The position numbers were made by a program, and so were the translations under genes. 64,000 nt of DNA from assembly GCA_017311185.1 (NCBI GenBank), contig JAESUZ010003883.1:806001-870000 (forward strand), written 5' to 3'. Shown here one piece after another: positions 10,740-21,470 of the stretch. Positions within the stretch are counted from its first letter, which is position 1, and the number at the start of each line of letters is the position of its first letter. The notes beneath the pieces are model-generated. The model made no database searches. It saw only the letters and a list, made by a program, of their open reading frames with translations, and had not been told where the DNA came from. This stretch comes from Proteles cristata cristata. Lineage: Eukaryota > Chordata > Mammalia > Carnivora > Hyaenidae.

Positions 10740-11660
10740 CCCCAGTTAGGACATTTATTCTTTTAATGTCCTTTCTCCTTGCAGTAGGCTCATTGACCCC
10801 TTGCTAAGGAGGTTCTTCCCACCCCACCCCCCCTTTTAGTGGCTTGACCTTCCCTGTCCTTTGGTCATGGCTCCATTGTGCCCTGGGATCAACTGGGGTG
10901 TAAGCCTTGTGTAGCCTCTCATAATAATCCCTGGGGGATTCTCCTTTCTGCTGGGCATATTCTTGGGCTTCTCAGTTCCTGCTCAGATGCCCTGGAGGAG
11001 AGCCTATTGTTACTGGGGGCTGTGGACTGGCATCTGGAGAGCACCTGCATCTGGCAGAGGGTGCAATCTGGCCCTCTCTGCTGGCAGAGAGTATCTGCTG
11101 AGTCCGGAGGTGTTGGGGAGACTGAAGGTGGCAGAATATCAGGAACTGGGGTGTTCATATGGTGGGGGTAAGACTGGTTCTTCTTCAGATCACTGGCAAA
11201 ATTTGTGGAAGTCAGGACTTCCGTTGAACTTCCTCGAGTCTCTTTGCCAAGGCAACTAAGACCCTAGCCTGTCTCTGTTTGTTACAGGTAAATCACACCC
11301 AAAGGGAATGGGTTTGGGCAATCTTTAACCAGGAGTCGATATACGGGAACTGATCAGGGTAACCTGGGTCTCTGGCAACAACATGCCAGATGTGGTGGAC
11401 TGTTGGGACAACTAAGGTTCCCTCTGAGGGCCATCCTACACACACAGTGAACCATTCTAACTCACATAGGGTCCTTAACTTGCCAGGGGGTATCTTCATT
11501 CCATAGTCTCCTGAAAACCCCTTCTTTTCTCTGCTCTGACCCCATAATGTTTCTGTGAGATAGAGTTGCAAAGACAGACAGAGGGGTAGGGGTGTCCCCT
11601 CTAATGAGGAGACCAGTCAGATGCCCGTCTGGCCATGTCCTGAAGGAACTTAGGTCATGC
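10740..11660 (-). pseudogene. gag: gag remnant: matrix, p12 with late motif, capsid tail, nucleocapsid
   Basis: Minus-strand order: a matrix-like segment near 11300-11540 (includes PGKLRTLCELEW and WPSEGTL); a proline-rich part with LPPPYE at 11154-11171, a PPPY late-budding motif; a capsid C-terminal piece near 10880-10985 (GESPRDYYERLHKAYTPVDP); and a single CCHC zinc knuckle at 10751-10792. The first Cys codon of the knuckle is TGA (10790-10792), and a second stop follows the His. Most of capsid between the proline-rich part and its tail is deleted. About 0.9 kb remains of a gene usually near 1.6 kb. Confidence 0.88.
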
Positions 11661-12214
11661 TTAGCCATAGCAGTCTCAGGTTTGTGACTTACAATTGGAA
11701 ACTATTCCAATGCCACCATAGACTGTATGCTGTTCACCACAGAATCACAGATGGGCCCACTCAGACTCCCTGGGATTTTGGGAACCTTAAGGATGCCCAC
11801 CCATGGAGCCACAGAATCGAACTTGGCAGGCAAGCCAGATAAAGTTACACATACACACCAGAGGCTATTACATTCCTCACCCCACAGAATTCCTACCTAT
11901 TAGACCTCTGAGGTCTCCAGGGAGTGATCAGGTCCCCCTTCCTCCCCTATGGGTGGACCTGACTGAACTGGAACCCCAGGCCTTACCGATATCTGATGTC
12001 AGGTCCAGGTCCTCACCTGCCAAGTCTCCTTGAGTCTGATGAGAATGGCTGAGCGGGGCTGGACTGAGGCGGTCAGGTTTGGAAGCTGCCAAATAACATG
12101 GCAGGGGCACCCCTTCCTCAGCGATTCCTCATTCCATCACCCCCTTGCCATTTTCCCAAACCGGTGGCAACAATGGGCCAGCATGGTTAGGTTTCCCTAT
12201 CAGGGAATCAAATA
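11661..12214 (-). other. Proviral leader between 5' LTR and gag
   Basis: This is the expected place for the primer-binding site and packaging leader. Directly inside the 5' LTR the minus strand reads TATTTGATTCCCTGATAGGG, in which I do not recognise any tRNA 3' end, so the primer tRNA cannot be named. No protein-like frame is convincing here. Confidence 0.6.
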
Positions 12215-12522
12215 TGTTATGGAACCAGGCTGGATCACTGGCAAAGAAACCAGGCATCACTCAGAGATCTTGGTTAATCAGACTTTTATTTTACTCCAGT
12301 GGGCTCAGAGGAGATCCCTCTCCAGAGGTCTGAGTCCGAGCACAAGCATGGGGGACAATTTATCATCTGCTACTTATGCATTCTGCATTAGTGTAATTTG
12401 GTGCATGTGGTAAGTGGGATGGGAAGAAGAACCTGGAAGAGGAGTCTCTAAGCTAGGGGCTAGAGCTTATGTTAGTCCTATTGGCCGTCTTATAGTGCAT
12501 AACTTTACTTATTTTCCCAACA
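12215..12522 (-). mobile_element. 5' LTR of the provirus
   Basis: 308 bp aligned end to end with 7652-7961: both share gctcagaggagatcc, gagcacaagcatggggga and ttacttattttcccaaca. The minus-strand termini are TG and CA. It carries an AATAAA signal like its partner. Being at the gag end, it was the promoter LTR. Confidence 0.93.
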
Positions 12523-12529
12523 GCTTAAC

Positions 12530-12665
12530 AGTTTTCAAACTTTTAGATCCATGATTTTATCTGATCCTAACAACCATTCCATGAACTGACTGCATTCATT
12601 ATCATTGGCTTCCTTTCACAAAGGGAGTCTATTTCTTGTTTGAGGTCACAGTTAATAAGGTTCTA
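12530..12665 (-). repeat. MIR SINE fragment, ancient
   Basis: tccatgattttatctgatcctaa, then gaggtcacagttaataagg, follow the reverse complement of the MIR core (a block of the type tcatttaatcctcacaa, then a block of the type aaggtcacacagctagtaag). Heavily decayed. Confidence 0.6.
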
Positions 12666-13429
12666 AACCAGATTAAATAAACTTTCTCATACTAGATCTT
12701 ATGCACTTTTACCTCTGCAATGATACATATGAATTGTTGAGGAAATGAGTTACACAGTTTTATTAAAACCACAGTTTGCATGTAGGGTTGATTATAGTGT
12801 TCTGGTGTATGCTGGCAATGAACCTGACCATCTGAGGATGACACCACTGGTTCCACATTTGAAAAGAATAAAAAGGTAGATGAAAATAAATAAAACAAAG
12901 GTACATCGACAGATAGTACTTTAAAGGAAATGAGATGAAACAGTAAAGGAGACAAGGTAAAAACACAAAATTCGATTGAACAGACAGAATACCTTCAAAG
13001 GACTAAGTTTTGTCTGAATTTAAAATAGTTAAAAGCAAGCATTTAGTGCATTGCTAGAGCAAGACTGAGGACTATTGTAGGAATCAAAGGGTGGATTTAT
13101 GCTGAGAACTCTAGGTGGAATTTCCTGATCTAACATCACCAAACAGTTTTGGCAAATGAGAATGGAAATAAAGAAATAACCAAAGGCACAAAGAAAAGTT
13201 TTTTTAAGTAAAAGCTAGAAACTTAATCAGAGATTAAGAAGAAACATAAGTTCCAAAAATTTTACAGATTTTCATTTCCTATGGTTTGAACCCACTTAAG
13301 AAGTAGGTAGCCACAACTAACATTGGTGTAAGAGTGAAAGCATTATGGGCTGTCAGGAATAGAAAAACCAAAAAACTTTTAGAAGTATATGAATTAGGTA
13401 AGCATGGTTTCCAGCTTAAACTACAAAAG
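12666..13429. other. No gene; unassigned AT-rich sequence
   Basis: No exon, RNA gene or named repeat is supported. The short minus-strand open frames near 12700-12960 are hydrophobic by composition only. Confidence 0.5.
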
Positions 13430-13570
13430 CAGAAGCAGTTGGAACTCTGGTTAAAAATGCAAAAGCTCCAGACTGATCCTTGAAGATTTTGATCTAATAT
13501 TTTGAGATGTTGCCAAGAAGAATTGGTATTTCTTCACTTGGGCCTTAAGAAATTCTTAGGGATTGGGTCT
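13430..13570 (+). repeat. MER5A-like hAT DNA-transposon fragment
   Basis: ctggttaaaaatgcaaaagctccagac, a central diverged part, and gggccttaagaaattctta suggest the two halves of a non-autonomous hAT-Charlie element. Terminal repeats are not intact. Confidence 0.45.
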
Positions 13571-16029
13571 GTTCTTGTTAGTTAGGAACTTTGGGTTAAG
13601 TGAAGTCTCATCTATGAGAAAGAGAAATATGCAGACCGAGTGCCCATTTTAGTAAAAGGATTTTGAACTGAGAATTCAGAATGTGCTCAGTTCTCAAGTG
13701 ACTATCCATAACACTGTCAAAATATGGAAAATCTTTGTTAGGATTTTATCTGTAACTCAAATAAATTATAAATGTACTAAATGCGTCTTTTTTTTCCAGA
13801 AAATTGGTTTATCTGTTTTATCAAAGGTTGTCAGATGTGAAGGCAAATGCAGTGTTTTGTCATTGTCAGGCAACTTGACAATCATGCAACATGTTAATGC
13901 TTCTGCTAGTAAAGCTTAATAATGTGTTTGTCCGCTTATCTTGATCCTTATAGCAACAGAAATTAATAGTCAAACTTAGTATGTATATGGCACTTTTCAT
14001 CTTGAAAATGCTTTAGAAATATTAACTAATTTATGCCCTTCTGCATAAAATGTAGTGCAAGCCTTATTACTGCAGGGGAAGGAAATATGTCAGAAATCTG
14101 CTCTGGGAGCTCTTGCACAGCATGTCATGGCTCCTGCAGATTCAGCACGTTGTCACATTGCCAATGGACAGGGACAGAGAGCAAATATAATTTGGCAAGA
14201 AATGGCAAGAGAACCCCAGAGCCAGCAAACTGGAGATTGTGGGCAACAGAAGTTGTGGGCTTTACATACAGCCTTCATTTGAGATTCTGTTTTTGTTTTG
14301 TTTTTTGTTTTTTTTAAACCAGACCTGGTATAATTATTATAAAGGTAGATTCAAGTCCACATCAACACAAGAAGGACACCGTCTTTGAGAACTGTTAAGA
14401 TTCTGTTAAAAAGCCTTGCTGACTTTTCCAAGGAGAAAAATACTTACACATTTAGGTGAAACTTTTCTTTTGACTGAGTATTCTTGTTCTTTTGTTTTAA
14501 CAATCATGCAAACTGATCTGAAAGTTTCCTTTGTGGGGGTGGGGCTACTACAAGCTATTTTAGAGGGTTAGTATGTTCTCTATCCCAGAATTACCACAGA
14601 TTCCTCTAACTCCATCTGGGTTTCAAAGTTGTGTTTCTATGAAACTGAATCATTATTTCCCACAACTTCCCACACTTCTGTTGGCATACTCCACAGCCAA
14701 GTTCATGTTCTATTTTATCTTTAACATTCTCTCTAGAGCAATTTTATGGGAAGGTGAAACTTGAATGAGACATGACTTTGTAGCATTCCCTTTGTATTGT
14801 GTGTTCTCACTGTACATGCATTTATTTGTTTATTCAGTCAGAATTTTCTTTTAATGAAATCACGTATACTACAGGATACTTAGCATGGGCATAAAGTGAG
14901 AACTCAGAAAAAAATGTTTCCTGTTAAAATGTGTACTGAGAAAATATTCAGTGCCTAGTAGGTGCCTGTCCTATTTAACTTGCATTGTTTCTTTACAAAG
15001 TTTTCACAGTCTTTTTATTCTTATGCGAAGAGTATTGTGGTTGAAAAAAAAATATTGAAACATCTGGATAATGTCCACCTGCTTCTATATCCTGCATCCT
15101 TTTAAACTTGATCAATTTATTTTCATACTTTATTCTTATTCTGGAGTATCTAGTCTTAGAGTATGCACTGATTATATCTTATCCAACCTTATTTCTGAAG
15201 TTGTTACTAATAATGTGCCCTATTCCTAGTCAACTTTCACTGATATTTTCCCTTTCTAAAAACATCTGTTTGTTTTAGGTCCTGACCTCTACTTTTGGTC
15301 ATATCCTCCTAGCCAGGTTGATTCCATTTACTAACCCAAGTATGCATCTTAACTGGTATAAGCTAGTCGGTGCCTAGAAAGTCCCTGGTGACATTAAGCT
15401 TCTGGAGGTGAGCTCATATCCTTAAATGGCCCAGTTGTACCAAAGGGAAGGACAGTTGGGAGTGGAGGAAACTTGGAAACCAGAAAGCATGGTTCCCCAA
15501 TTATTGCTGGTAACTGTTTTAAGATGATGAGGGAAACCTGATTTAATATGAAGCTGACATTGTTGATGGGAGAAGAAATAAGAAAATTCCTAGATAATAT
15601 ATTTAAAGCACTACTTTATCTAATCTTCACATAATCTGTCCTTCAACTGTTTCGATTAAGTATATTTTCTTATTGTTGAGCAGTTTGAGTAGAGATGCTT
15701 GGTACTTGAGGAGAAGACTTTACAGTCTCTCCATAGTGTAACACCCTCACTACCTTCAGCCCCAGGGTCATGGCACTTGACATCTATTGAAAGATACTTC
15801 TAATCCCAACTATCTAATAATTTGGGCATAGGATTGTAGATTCATAGGCTAAGGGATCTTTATGTTTCATAGAGTCACGTATCTGATATTTGACACTTTT
15901 TATATCATTCCCATGGATAGGATCTCTGAACTCTACTGGTATGAGAGTTACACATCTTTTCAAGGTGGTACATTTTGTTTTTGAGAAGCAAAGCTAGAAA
16001 AGTTTTTCTTTTTTAATTTAGCCAACATA
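13571..16029. other. No gene; unassigned sequence
   Basis: About 2.5 kb with no supported gene. A 75-codon plus-strand frame at 14055-14282 has no recognisable domain and no splice context that I can defend. Weak MIR-like wording occurs near 13980-14040, 14950-15060 and 15600-15700, below the level I would call. A T/G-rich tract lies at 14287-14316. Confidence 0.5.
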
Positions 16030-16200
16030 TATCACTGTGCTAAGAATATTTAATAAACTTCCATTGAATCTTCAGAACCACCATATGAAGGTTATTGTTA
16101 CTGTTGCTCTTGTTTTTATTATCCCTACAGAGGTGCGGAAACAAAGACTTAAAAGAGTTAAGTTGTCTATTGTTATAAAGCTAATCAATATTACAGCTCA
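16030..16200 (-). repeat. MIR SINE, ancient
   Basis: cactgtgctaagaatattt, ttgaatcttcagaaccacc, ttattatccctacagaggtg and caaagacttaaaagagttaag occur in the order of the reverse complement of MIR. Confidence 0.7.
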
Positions 16201-16518
16201 CATTTTAAGTTTGTTCTGTCAGATTTCTAAGCTAAGTGATGTTTTCTGTAATTATTCTCTGAGCATGCTGATAAAACACTTACTAATTCATTTACTTTAT
16301 TTTCTTTCGCAGAACTTTTATCACTCTATTCCTTAATTTCCACTCTCCATGAGATTCTTTGTCACTTGTCTCACTAAATAGTGATGTACTGTGTCTATCA
16401 CTTTTTTTCAATCACATTTCTAATAATTTGGCAAAATAGGTTATTCTGATATAATTTATAGTAAGATATCTTTGAGTCTGACAGTTGAAGAAAAAGCCAG
16501 GGATGGACTTAAATGATT
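16201..16518. other. No gene; short unassigned stretch
   Basis: Nothing recognisable. It ends at the target site of the next SINE. Confidence 0.5.
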
Positions 16519-16540
16519 GATCTGAAGCATTATAAAATTT

Positions 16541-16756
16541 TTTTTTTAATGTTTTATTTTTTTTTCTAGGAGAGAGAGAGAGAGACAGCGTGAGCAGGGG
16601 AGGGTCAGAGAGAGAGGGAGTCACAGACTGAAACAGGCTCCAGGCTCTGAGCTGGCAGTCAGCACAGAGCCCGACGCGGGCTCGAACCCACGAACCGCGA
16701 GATCATGACCCAAGCGAAAGTCGGACGCTTAACCGACTAAGCCACCCAGGCGCCCC
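16541..16756 (-). repeat. Young felid SINE (SINEC_Fc type)
   Basis: Near-consensus minus-strand copy with head, tRNA-like region, GA-rich body and a T-rich left end. A perfect 22-bp duplication starting gatctgaagc flanks it at 16519-16540 and 16757-16778. Long, undecayed duplications and a near-consensus body mark it as one of the youngest insertions in the window. Confidence 0.97.
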
Positions 16757-16778
16757 GATCTGAAGCATTATAAAATTT

Positions 16779-17863
16779 AGAAAGGTTGTGTGTTTGTGCA
16801 TGTGTGTGTGTATGAGAAAAGAGAGCAAGAGAGTGACTCTGTGTGTATGAGTCCGTATATTTGACTGTGTGTGTGTTCAGAAGGTTGGAGCTAGTATGAC
16901 CTTTGACCTTGTCTTTTTCCAATTTGAATACTTCAAATGTATATCCAGAAATTTCCAGGTTTTGTTGTCCTTATAGTGTCTCTCTATGGAAATTAATATG
17001 GTGTGAATCTTAAACTCCATTTAGAGGCCAGAAAAGATTTGGAATTAGTTTATCTTTCCTATACCCTAAATTAGTTTAGACATGTCAGACTATTTCCACA
17101 AATCGGCTAAAATTTCCACAAATTAGTTTTGGAAGCAGTGAGTATTCTGGCTTTTCCATCCCTTTTCAGGGGCCACTTTCAATTCCCAGACATCTTGCTG
17201 AGCACGCCCTGTGGGGTCTCAGTACTATCTTCTGTCCTCAAAACCCTGAAAGAATTTTCCCCACATCACATTCCCTAGAGCTTTTCTGCAACACCGACTT
17301 AACAGTGTCAGTTATAAAATTCAGCTTCTCTGGCCTGCAACTTGCCTTGTTTTCTCACATTTTCATTAGGTCCCACACTTCCGTACAAGTTAATTCTTCT
17401 CATATCTCCAGCTTACCTTGAACCAAAGTGGTAGGTGATTAACTGCGATCCATAACAAATTAGAGCTAGGAGCTTGGGGTTGGCTTTAGACACTGGAACA
17501 CCAAACAGAAAATAACATAGAAGCTCAGGTGGATTTGCTGGCCTGACAAGGAGGATTTAGGGAGAGGCTACACCTTTGAGATAGAGGTGAGAGCCTGGGG
17601 ACCAAAGCCTCACTCAATGTATGTGGGATACCAGACTTGAGACACTTCAGTATCAGTTATGCTGCATCTCACCCAATAGTAGGGTGGAAAATTCTCTGGT
17701 ACACTCTGCACTGGCCAGTCTTGGCTTGTTAAGTTTATAGAAACAGCTGGACTAATCTGAAAAAGGCAGTCTCATATTGTCAAAGTTTATTTTAATTTTT
17801 ATTATCCAAAGAAAAAAATTCCTAGTTAAAAAGACAAAAGATAGGACACATTTCTATCTATAT
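16779..17863. other. No gene; unassigned sequence with a TG-rich patch
   Basis: A broken (TG)n/(GA)n patch lies at about 16787-16880. The remainder to 17863 has no supported gene or named repeat. Confidence 0.5.
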
Positions 17864-18070
17864 ATATATTTTTAAGTTTATTTATTTCGAGAGCTAGAGT
17901 GTGAGCAGGGGAAGGGCAGAGAGAGAGGGAGAGAGAGAATCCCAAGGAGGCTCTACACTGTGATCATGGATGGGGCCTGATGTGGGACTAGAATCCATGA
18001 ACAGTGAGATCATGACTCGAGGCAATATCAGAGTTGTATGCTTAACTGCCTGAGCCACTCAGGCACCCCT
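17864..18070 (-). repeat. tRNA-derived carnivore SINE, diverged
   Basis: Minus-strand SINE with diverged head (ccactcaggcacccc), tRNA part (gtgagatcatgactcgag) and a GA-rich body. The tail end merges with a (TA)n stretch at about 17860-17875, so the left border is approximate. Confidence 0.88.
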
Positions 18071-18194
18071 GTATCTACAGATTTTCCTTTAGCAGTGCTG
18101 TGTTATTCACAGGAAGGGTGCCTACCCCTGTGTGAATATCACCATCATCATCATGTTCATCAGCCTAACATTACATTTTTTAAAATTATTGGAA

Positions 18195-18385
18195 CATTCT
18201 GGATATTCTACTAAATATTTTATACGTATTGCTTAGTTGTCTACCAACTCTGTAAGAAAAGTGAGGTTTTGGAAACTGGAATAAATTGTCCAAAGTTAAA
18301 ATAGGTGAATAGTTCAATACCAAGCTGGTATTTAACTCAGGCTCTTTGAATAGAAAGCCTCTTGTTGGTAACCACTGCATTTCTA
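18195..18385 (-). repeat. MIR SINE, ancient
   Basis: gtgaggttttggaaactgga, aattgtccaaagttaaaatag and ggtatttaactcaggctctt match successive blocks of the MIR reverse complement, followed by the expected aaccactgcatt type of ending. Confidence 0.65.
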
Positions 18386-19299
18386 AAGTGATTAGAAATC
18401 ACTCCCTGACATGCCCCGTCCTTACTTTTCATTTTTGTTTTTAAGATGACTGTCTGCCATTTGGGTCTTCCAGATGCTGCTTTTGGCTGGATTGATAGAT
18501 CTCTTCCTGAATTCCTCTCAGCTTCAGGTTAGGGTGCACCCATCTGGCCTCCTGTTGCCTTGGACACATTTCAGGATGTTCTTCTGGACTCATACCAAGC
18601 TGGTCTAGACCCAGAATCAGATTTCCCTACCTTTTACTCTTAGTTTGGACCTCTAGCCTATGTTGGACCTTGCACATCTGCCCTCTGGTTACCCTGGCCC
18701 ATCTGCTATGGCCTAAACATTGACTCTGGCAGCTTGCGTCCTAACCTGCTACCACCCTGGAGGTCCATGGATAATTGCTATAAATTCTCATTATGACTTA
18801 TTAAATAAGAGTGAGCTAGCAGTGTTGTACTTTAAAGTGACAAAGTTTAGGTCTAAAAATACTTTTCACCAACGACACTTGCATTATTACATGTTCACGA
18901 GACAAAATGTGAAAAGGAAACTGATGCCATGTAGTTAAAAGGAAATGCTTTTATCTGTGATTTCCTTTCCTCAGAACTTGATATTTGGAATTCATAAATA
19001 CCTGCTCCGTGAAAAGGAGTAGTCAATGTTACGACTCTGGCTTACTGGTCCCAACTGGCCTTCATTCCTAAAGACTAGAAACTCCAAAACTGAACAACAA
19101 GATACAAGTAGCATATGTATTACTTTAACTCATTCAGTTTGCCCAGAAGCTAAGACAGAGCTTTTAGATCTCAGTCTTATACCTGGAAATAATATGTTTT
19201 ACCTAGATGTTTATTCTGGACACAGAGTAATGTGTAGGGTTTGGCTCATCTCTCTCTATACTCCAGCACATCCACTTTTCAGCTGAGATTCTAAATAAA
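18386..19299. other. No gene; unassigned sequence
   Basis: No supported coding or RNA feature. Short plus-strand frames near 18720 and 19026 lack any recognisable motif. Confidence 0.5.
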
Positions 19300-19430
19300 T
19301 TAACCATCTTATCAGTGTCTCAGTTTTCTTGTCTGTAAAGTAGAACTAAAAGTATTACCTGTTTCACGGTGAGAATTAAATATCTACATTTCTTAGACAA
19401 CCATTATGCACATCATTATTAATGTTTTGA
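19300..19430 (+). repeat. MIR SINE, ancient
   Basis: tctcagttttcttgtctgtaaagtag followed by tattacctgtttcacggtgagaattaaat is the forward MIR core and its 3' part, with moderate divergence. Confidence 0.8.
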
Positions 19431-19639
19431 ATATCAATGTTTATTACTATTTATTAGTTATTATTATTTTGTTCATATCAATGTTTTATGCTCTAAACTC
19501 ACATCATACTGCTCACTCAAAACCTTCAGTCATTGAAAAATCAACACATTTGACCTGAATATGTTCTCTTTTCTCTATACTGTTGACATCTTGCCTAAAC
19601 ATGCTTCCCCCGCAATGTTTCCTCTTCTAGTAGAGAACT

Positions 19640-19820
19640 CCATGATTTATTCAATAGGTCATGCCAAAAGTTTGTCATTCTTGTCAGTTTCTTCTGCCTC
19701 AATGAAACACCTCCAATCTGGTCATTCATCAAGTATTGTCCATTTTATTGTAATTAGGTCTTAAATCTATACATTTTTCTCATGTCTACTGCTACCATCC
19801 TTATCAACTACTCAAAGTGT
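19640..19820 (+). repeat. Possible L2 LINE fragment
   Basis: A CT-rich segment with tctactgctaccatccttat resembles part of the L2 3' region. The match is weak and could be chance in this composition. Confidence 0.4.
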
Positions 19821-19965
19821 GGTCTATGTCTAATGTTAGTTCATACACTGTTATTCTCAGGATATAAACATTGAAATGTGGAGTAAACATTTAACAATTT
19901 TAAAGGAGATTTTTCATTGGGAGACATTCAAGCATATGATCATTTTTCTTCTAGTCTTTCACTTT

Positions 19966-20018
19966 TAAAAATGTGTTTGTTTATTTGAGAGCGAAAGAGA
20001 GTCAGGGAGGGATAATGG

Positions 20019-20063
<45 letters not shown>

Positions 20064-20177
20064 AGAATTCCAAGCAGACTCTACACTGTCAGCAAGAGCT
20101 GAACGCAAACTGTGAGATCATGACCTGAGCTGAAACTAAGAATCAGAAGCTTAACCTACCGAACCACCCAGGCACCC
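19966..20177 (-). repeat. tRNA-derived carnivore SINE with expanded (GA)n
   Basis: Minus-strand SINE whose GA-rich body has grown into an (AG)16 array at 20022-20054. An imperfect 15-bp duplication flanks it: ctagtctttcacttt at 19951-19965 and ctggtcttttacttt at 20178-20192. Confidence 0.92.
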
Positions 20178-20192
20178 CTGGTCTTTTACTTT

Positions 20193-20578
20193 GTATTGTA
20201 TTTTCCAAAAACATAGTATCTTTGGTGAGTTTGAAAAACAACCAAAAAAGCAAACAGAACCTAGGCTTATGTTACCCCTGCACATTGAGGAGCACTGATG
20301 GAGGGCTGTACCATCTGTTACTTGAACTACAGCAATGCTTCCTAATGTCTCCTCCCCTTCCCCCATTTACCCTCGTGAGCCAGCTCTGACTGGATCTGGG
20401 GACTTTTTCGGATACAAATGGTTCTGTTATAATCATGGATCCCCTAAGTCTGCTTGATAATTTCTTTTTGATATTAGCAAGAAACCAAAACTGCCTTCAG
20501 CACATAATAAATGTTTGTTAAATATGTGTTGATCACTTATGTCCTAGGTTCCCCCATGCTCTCTTTGACTCTTTGTCC
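20193..20578. other. No gene; unassigned sequence
   Basis: No supported feature. The last 100 bases, with cataataaatgtttgttaaat, weakly recall an L2 3' end. Confidence 0.45.
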
Positions 20579-20691
20579 CACATCTTTTCTTTCTTTCTTT
20601 TCTTCCTCCTTCCTTTCCCTTTCTTTTCTCTCTCTCTCTCTTTCTTTTTCTTTCTTTCTTTCTTCCTTTCTTTCTTTTTCTTTCTTTCTTC

Positions 20692-20741
<50 letters not shown>

Positions 20742-20827
20742 CTTCTTTCTTTCTCTCTCTCTCTCTCTCTCTCCCTCCCTCCCTCCCTCCCTCCCTCCCT
20801 CCCTCCCTCCCTTCCTTCCTTCCTTCC
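20579..20827. repeat. Polypyrimidine simple-repeat tract: (TTTC)n, (CT)n, (CCCT)n, (CCTT)n
   Basis: About 250 bases of almost pure pyrimidine on the plus strand, with blocks of TTTC, then CT, then CCCT, then CCTT. Long open frames on both strands here are artefacts of the repeat, giving only Ser/Phe/Leu or Arg/Glu/Lys/Gly strings. The mirror symmetry of such blocks can support triplex DNA. Confidence 0.97.
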
Positions 20828-21329
20828 TGTGAATCCCTTCGCTGACTGCCCTGGCATCATCCTCCATTTATTTGCTTTATTCTATTAAACTTGTATTGCT
20901 TCCGGAGGCTTCCCAGAAAGCTCTCCCAAATGTCAGAACTTGTGTTTACCAACTACCTGCCAAATCACCCCCCTTAACCAGTAGCTGCGAGTGACAGAGA
21001 TAAGGATGCAGTAAGAAAATTTTGCCCTAGCATAGAGAAGCAGTCCTTAATATTTTACTTGTTTCACCATCTAGGGTATTAGGAGCAATCAGAAACACCT
21101 TAAAACTTTTTGAATTTATCCTTCTGTGTACTTTGGCACAGACAGAATGTATTTTAATAAGCACAAGTAGCTACAGCTTATTTCCTCTTCGTATTGATTA
21201 GTTTATTTTTCACTGCATGTATATGAATACTGTGATCACAGTGGGAAATTGTGAAGATAATCATGTTTCTGCTCAAAAAATTCTGTGCAAGTAAATAATA
21301 CAAACTAATGTGTATTGCACATTTGCTTT
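20828..21329. other. No gene; unassigned sequence
   Basis: No supported coding or RNA feature. Wording near 20900-20930 (ggcttcccagaaagctctcc) recalls an L2 fragment but is too short to call. Confidence 0.45.
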
Positions 21330-21470
21330 ACATCAGGCACTGTATGTGGATTGATTTATATACATTGTCTCATTCAATAAACACACAAAGCCTACTAGGT
21401 GGATAGTATTAGGATTTGCACTTCACACATGAAGGGCCTGGTGCTTACTGAGATTCAGAGCAACATGCTT
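21330..21470 (-). repeat. MIR SINE, ancient
   Basis: caggcactgtatgtggattg, cattgtctcattcaataaac and ctactaggtggatagtatta follow the reverse complement of MIR, after which similarity fades. Confidence 0.65.

Larger units (their letters stand above)
7652..12522 (-). mobile_element. Decayed class I (gammaretrovirus-like) endogenous provirus
   Basis: About 4.87 kb, read on the minus strand: 5' LTR (12215-12522), leader, gag fragments, protease, reverse transcriptase, integrase, an env transmembrane stub, polypurine tract and 3' LTR (7652-7961). An intact gammaretrovirus is around 8 kb. Most of capsid, RNase H, the integrase N-terminal domain and nearly all of env are missing, and the remaining reading frames carry stops and frameshifts. 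Flanking bases are actt and gctt, a possible 4-bp target duplication with one mismatch. By hand count the two LTRs differ at about 45 of 310 positions, so the insertion is old. It cannot encode any complete viral protein. Confidence 0.93.

Noticed and set aside
14055..14282. 75-codon frame that looks compositionally protein-like
   Set aside because: No domain, splice context or homologue that I can name; one frame of this size is expected by chance.
20511..20888. Open frames of 90-125 codons on both strands
   Set aside because: They are readings of the polypyrimidine simple repeat, with only a few amino-acid types.
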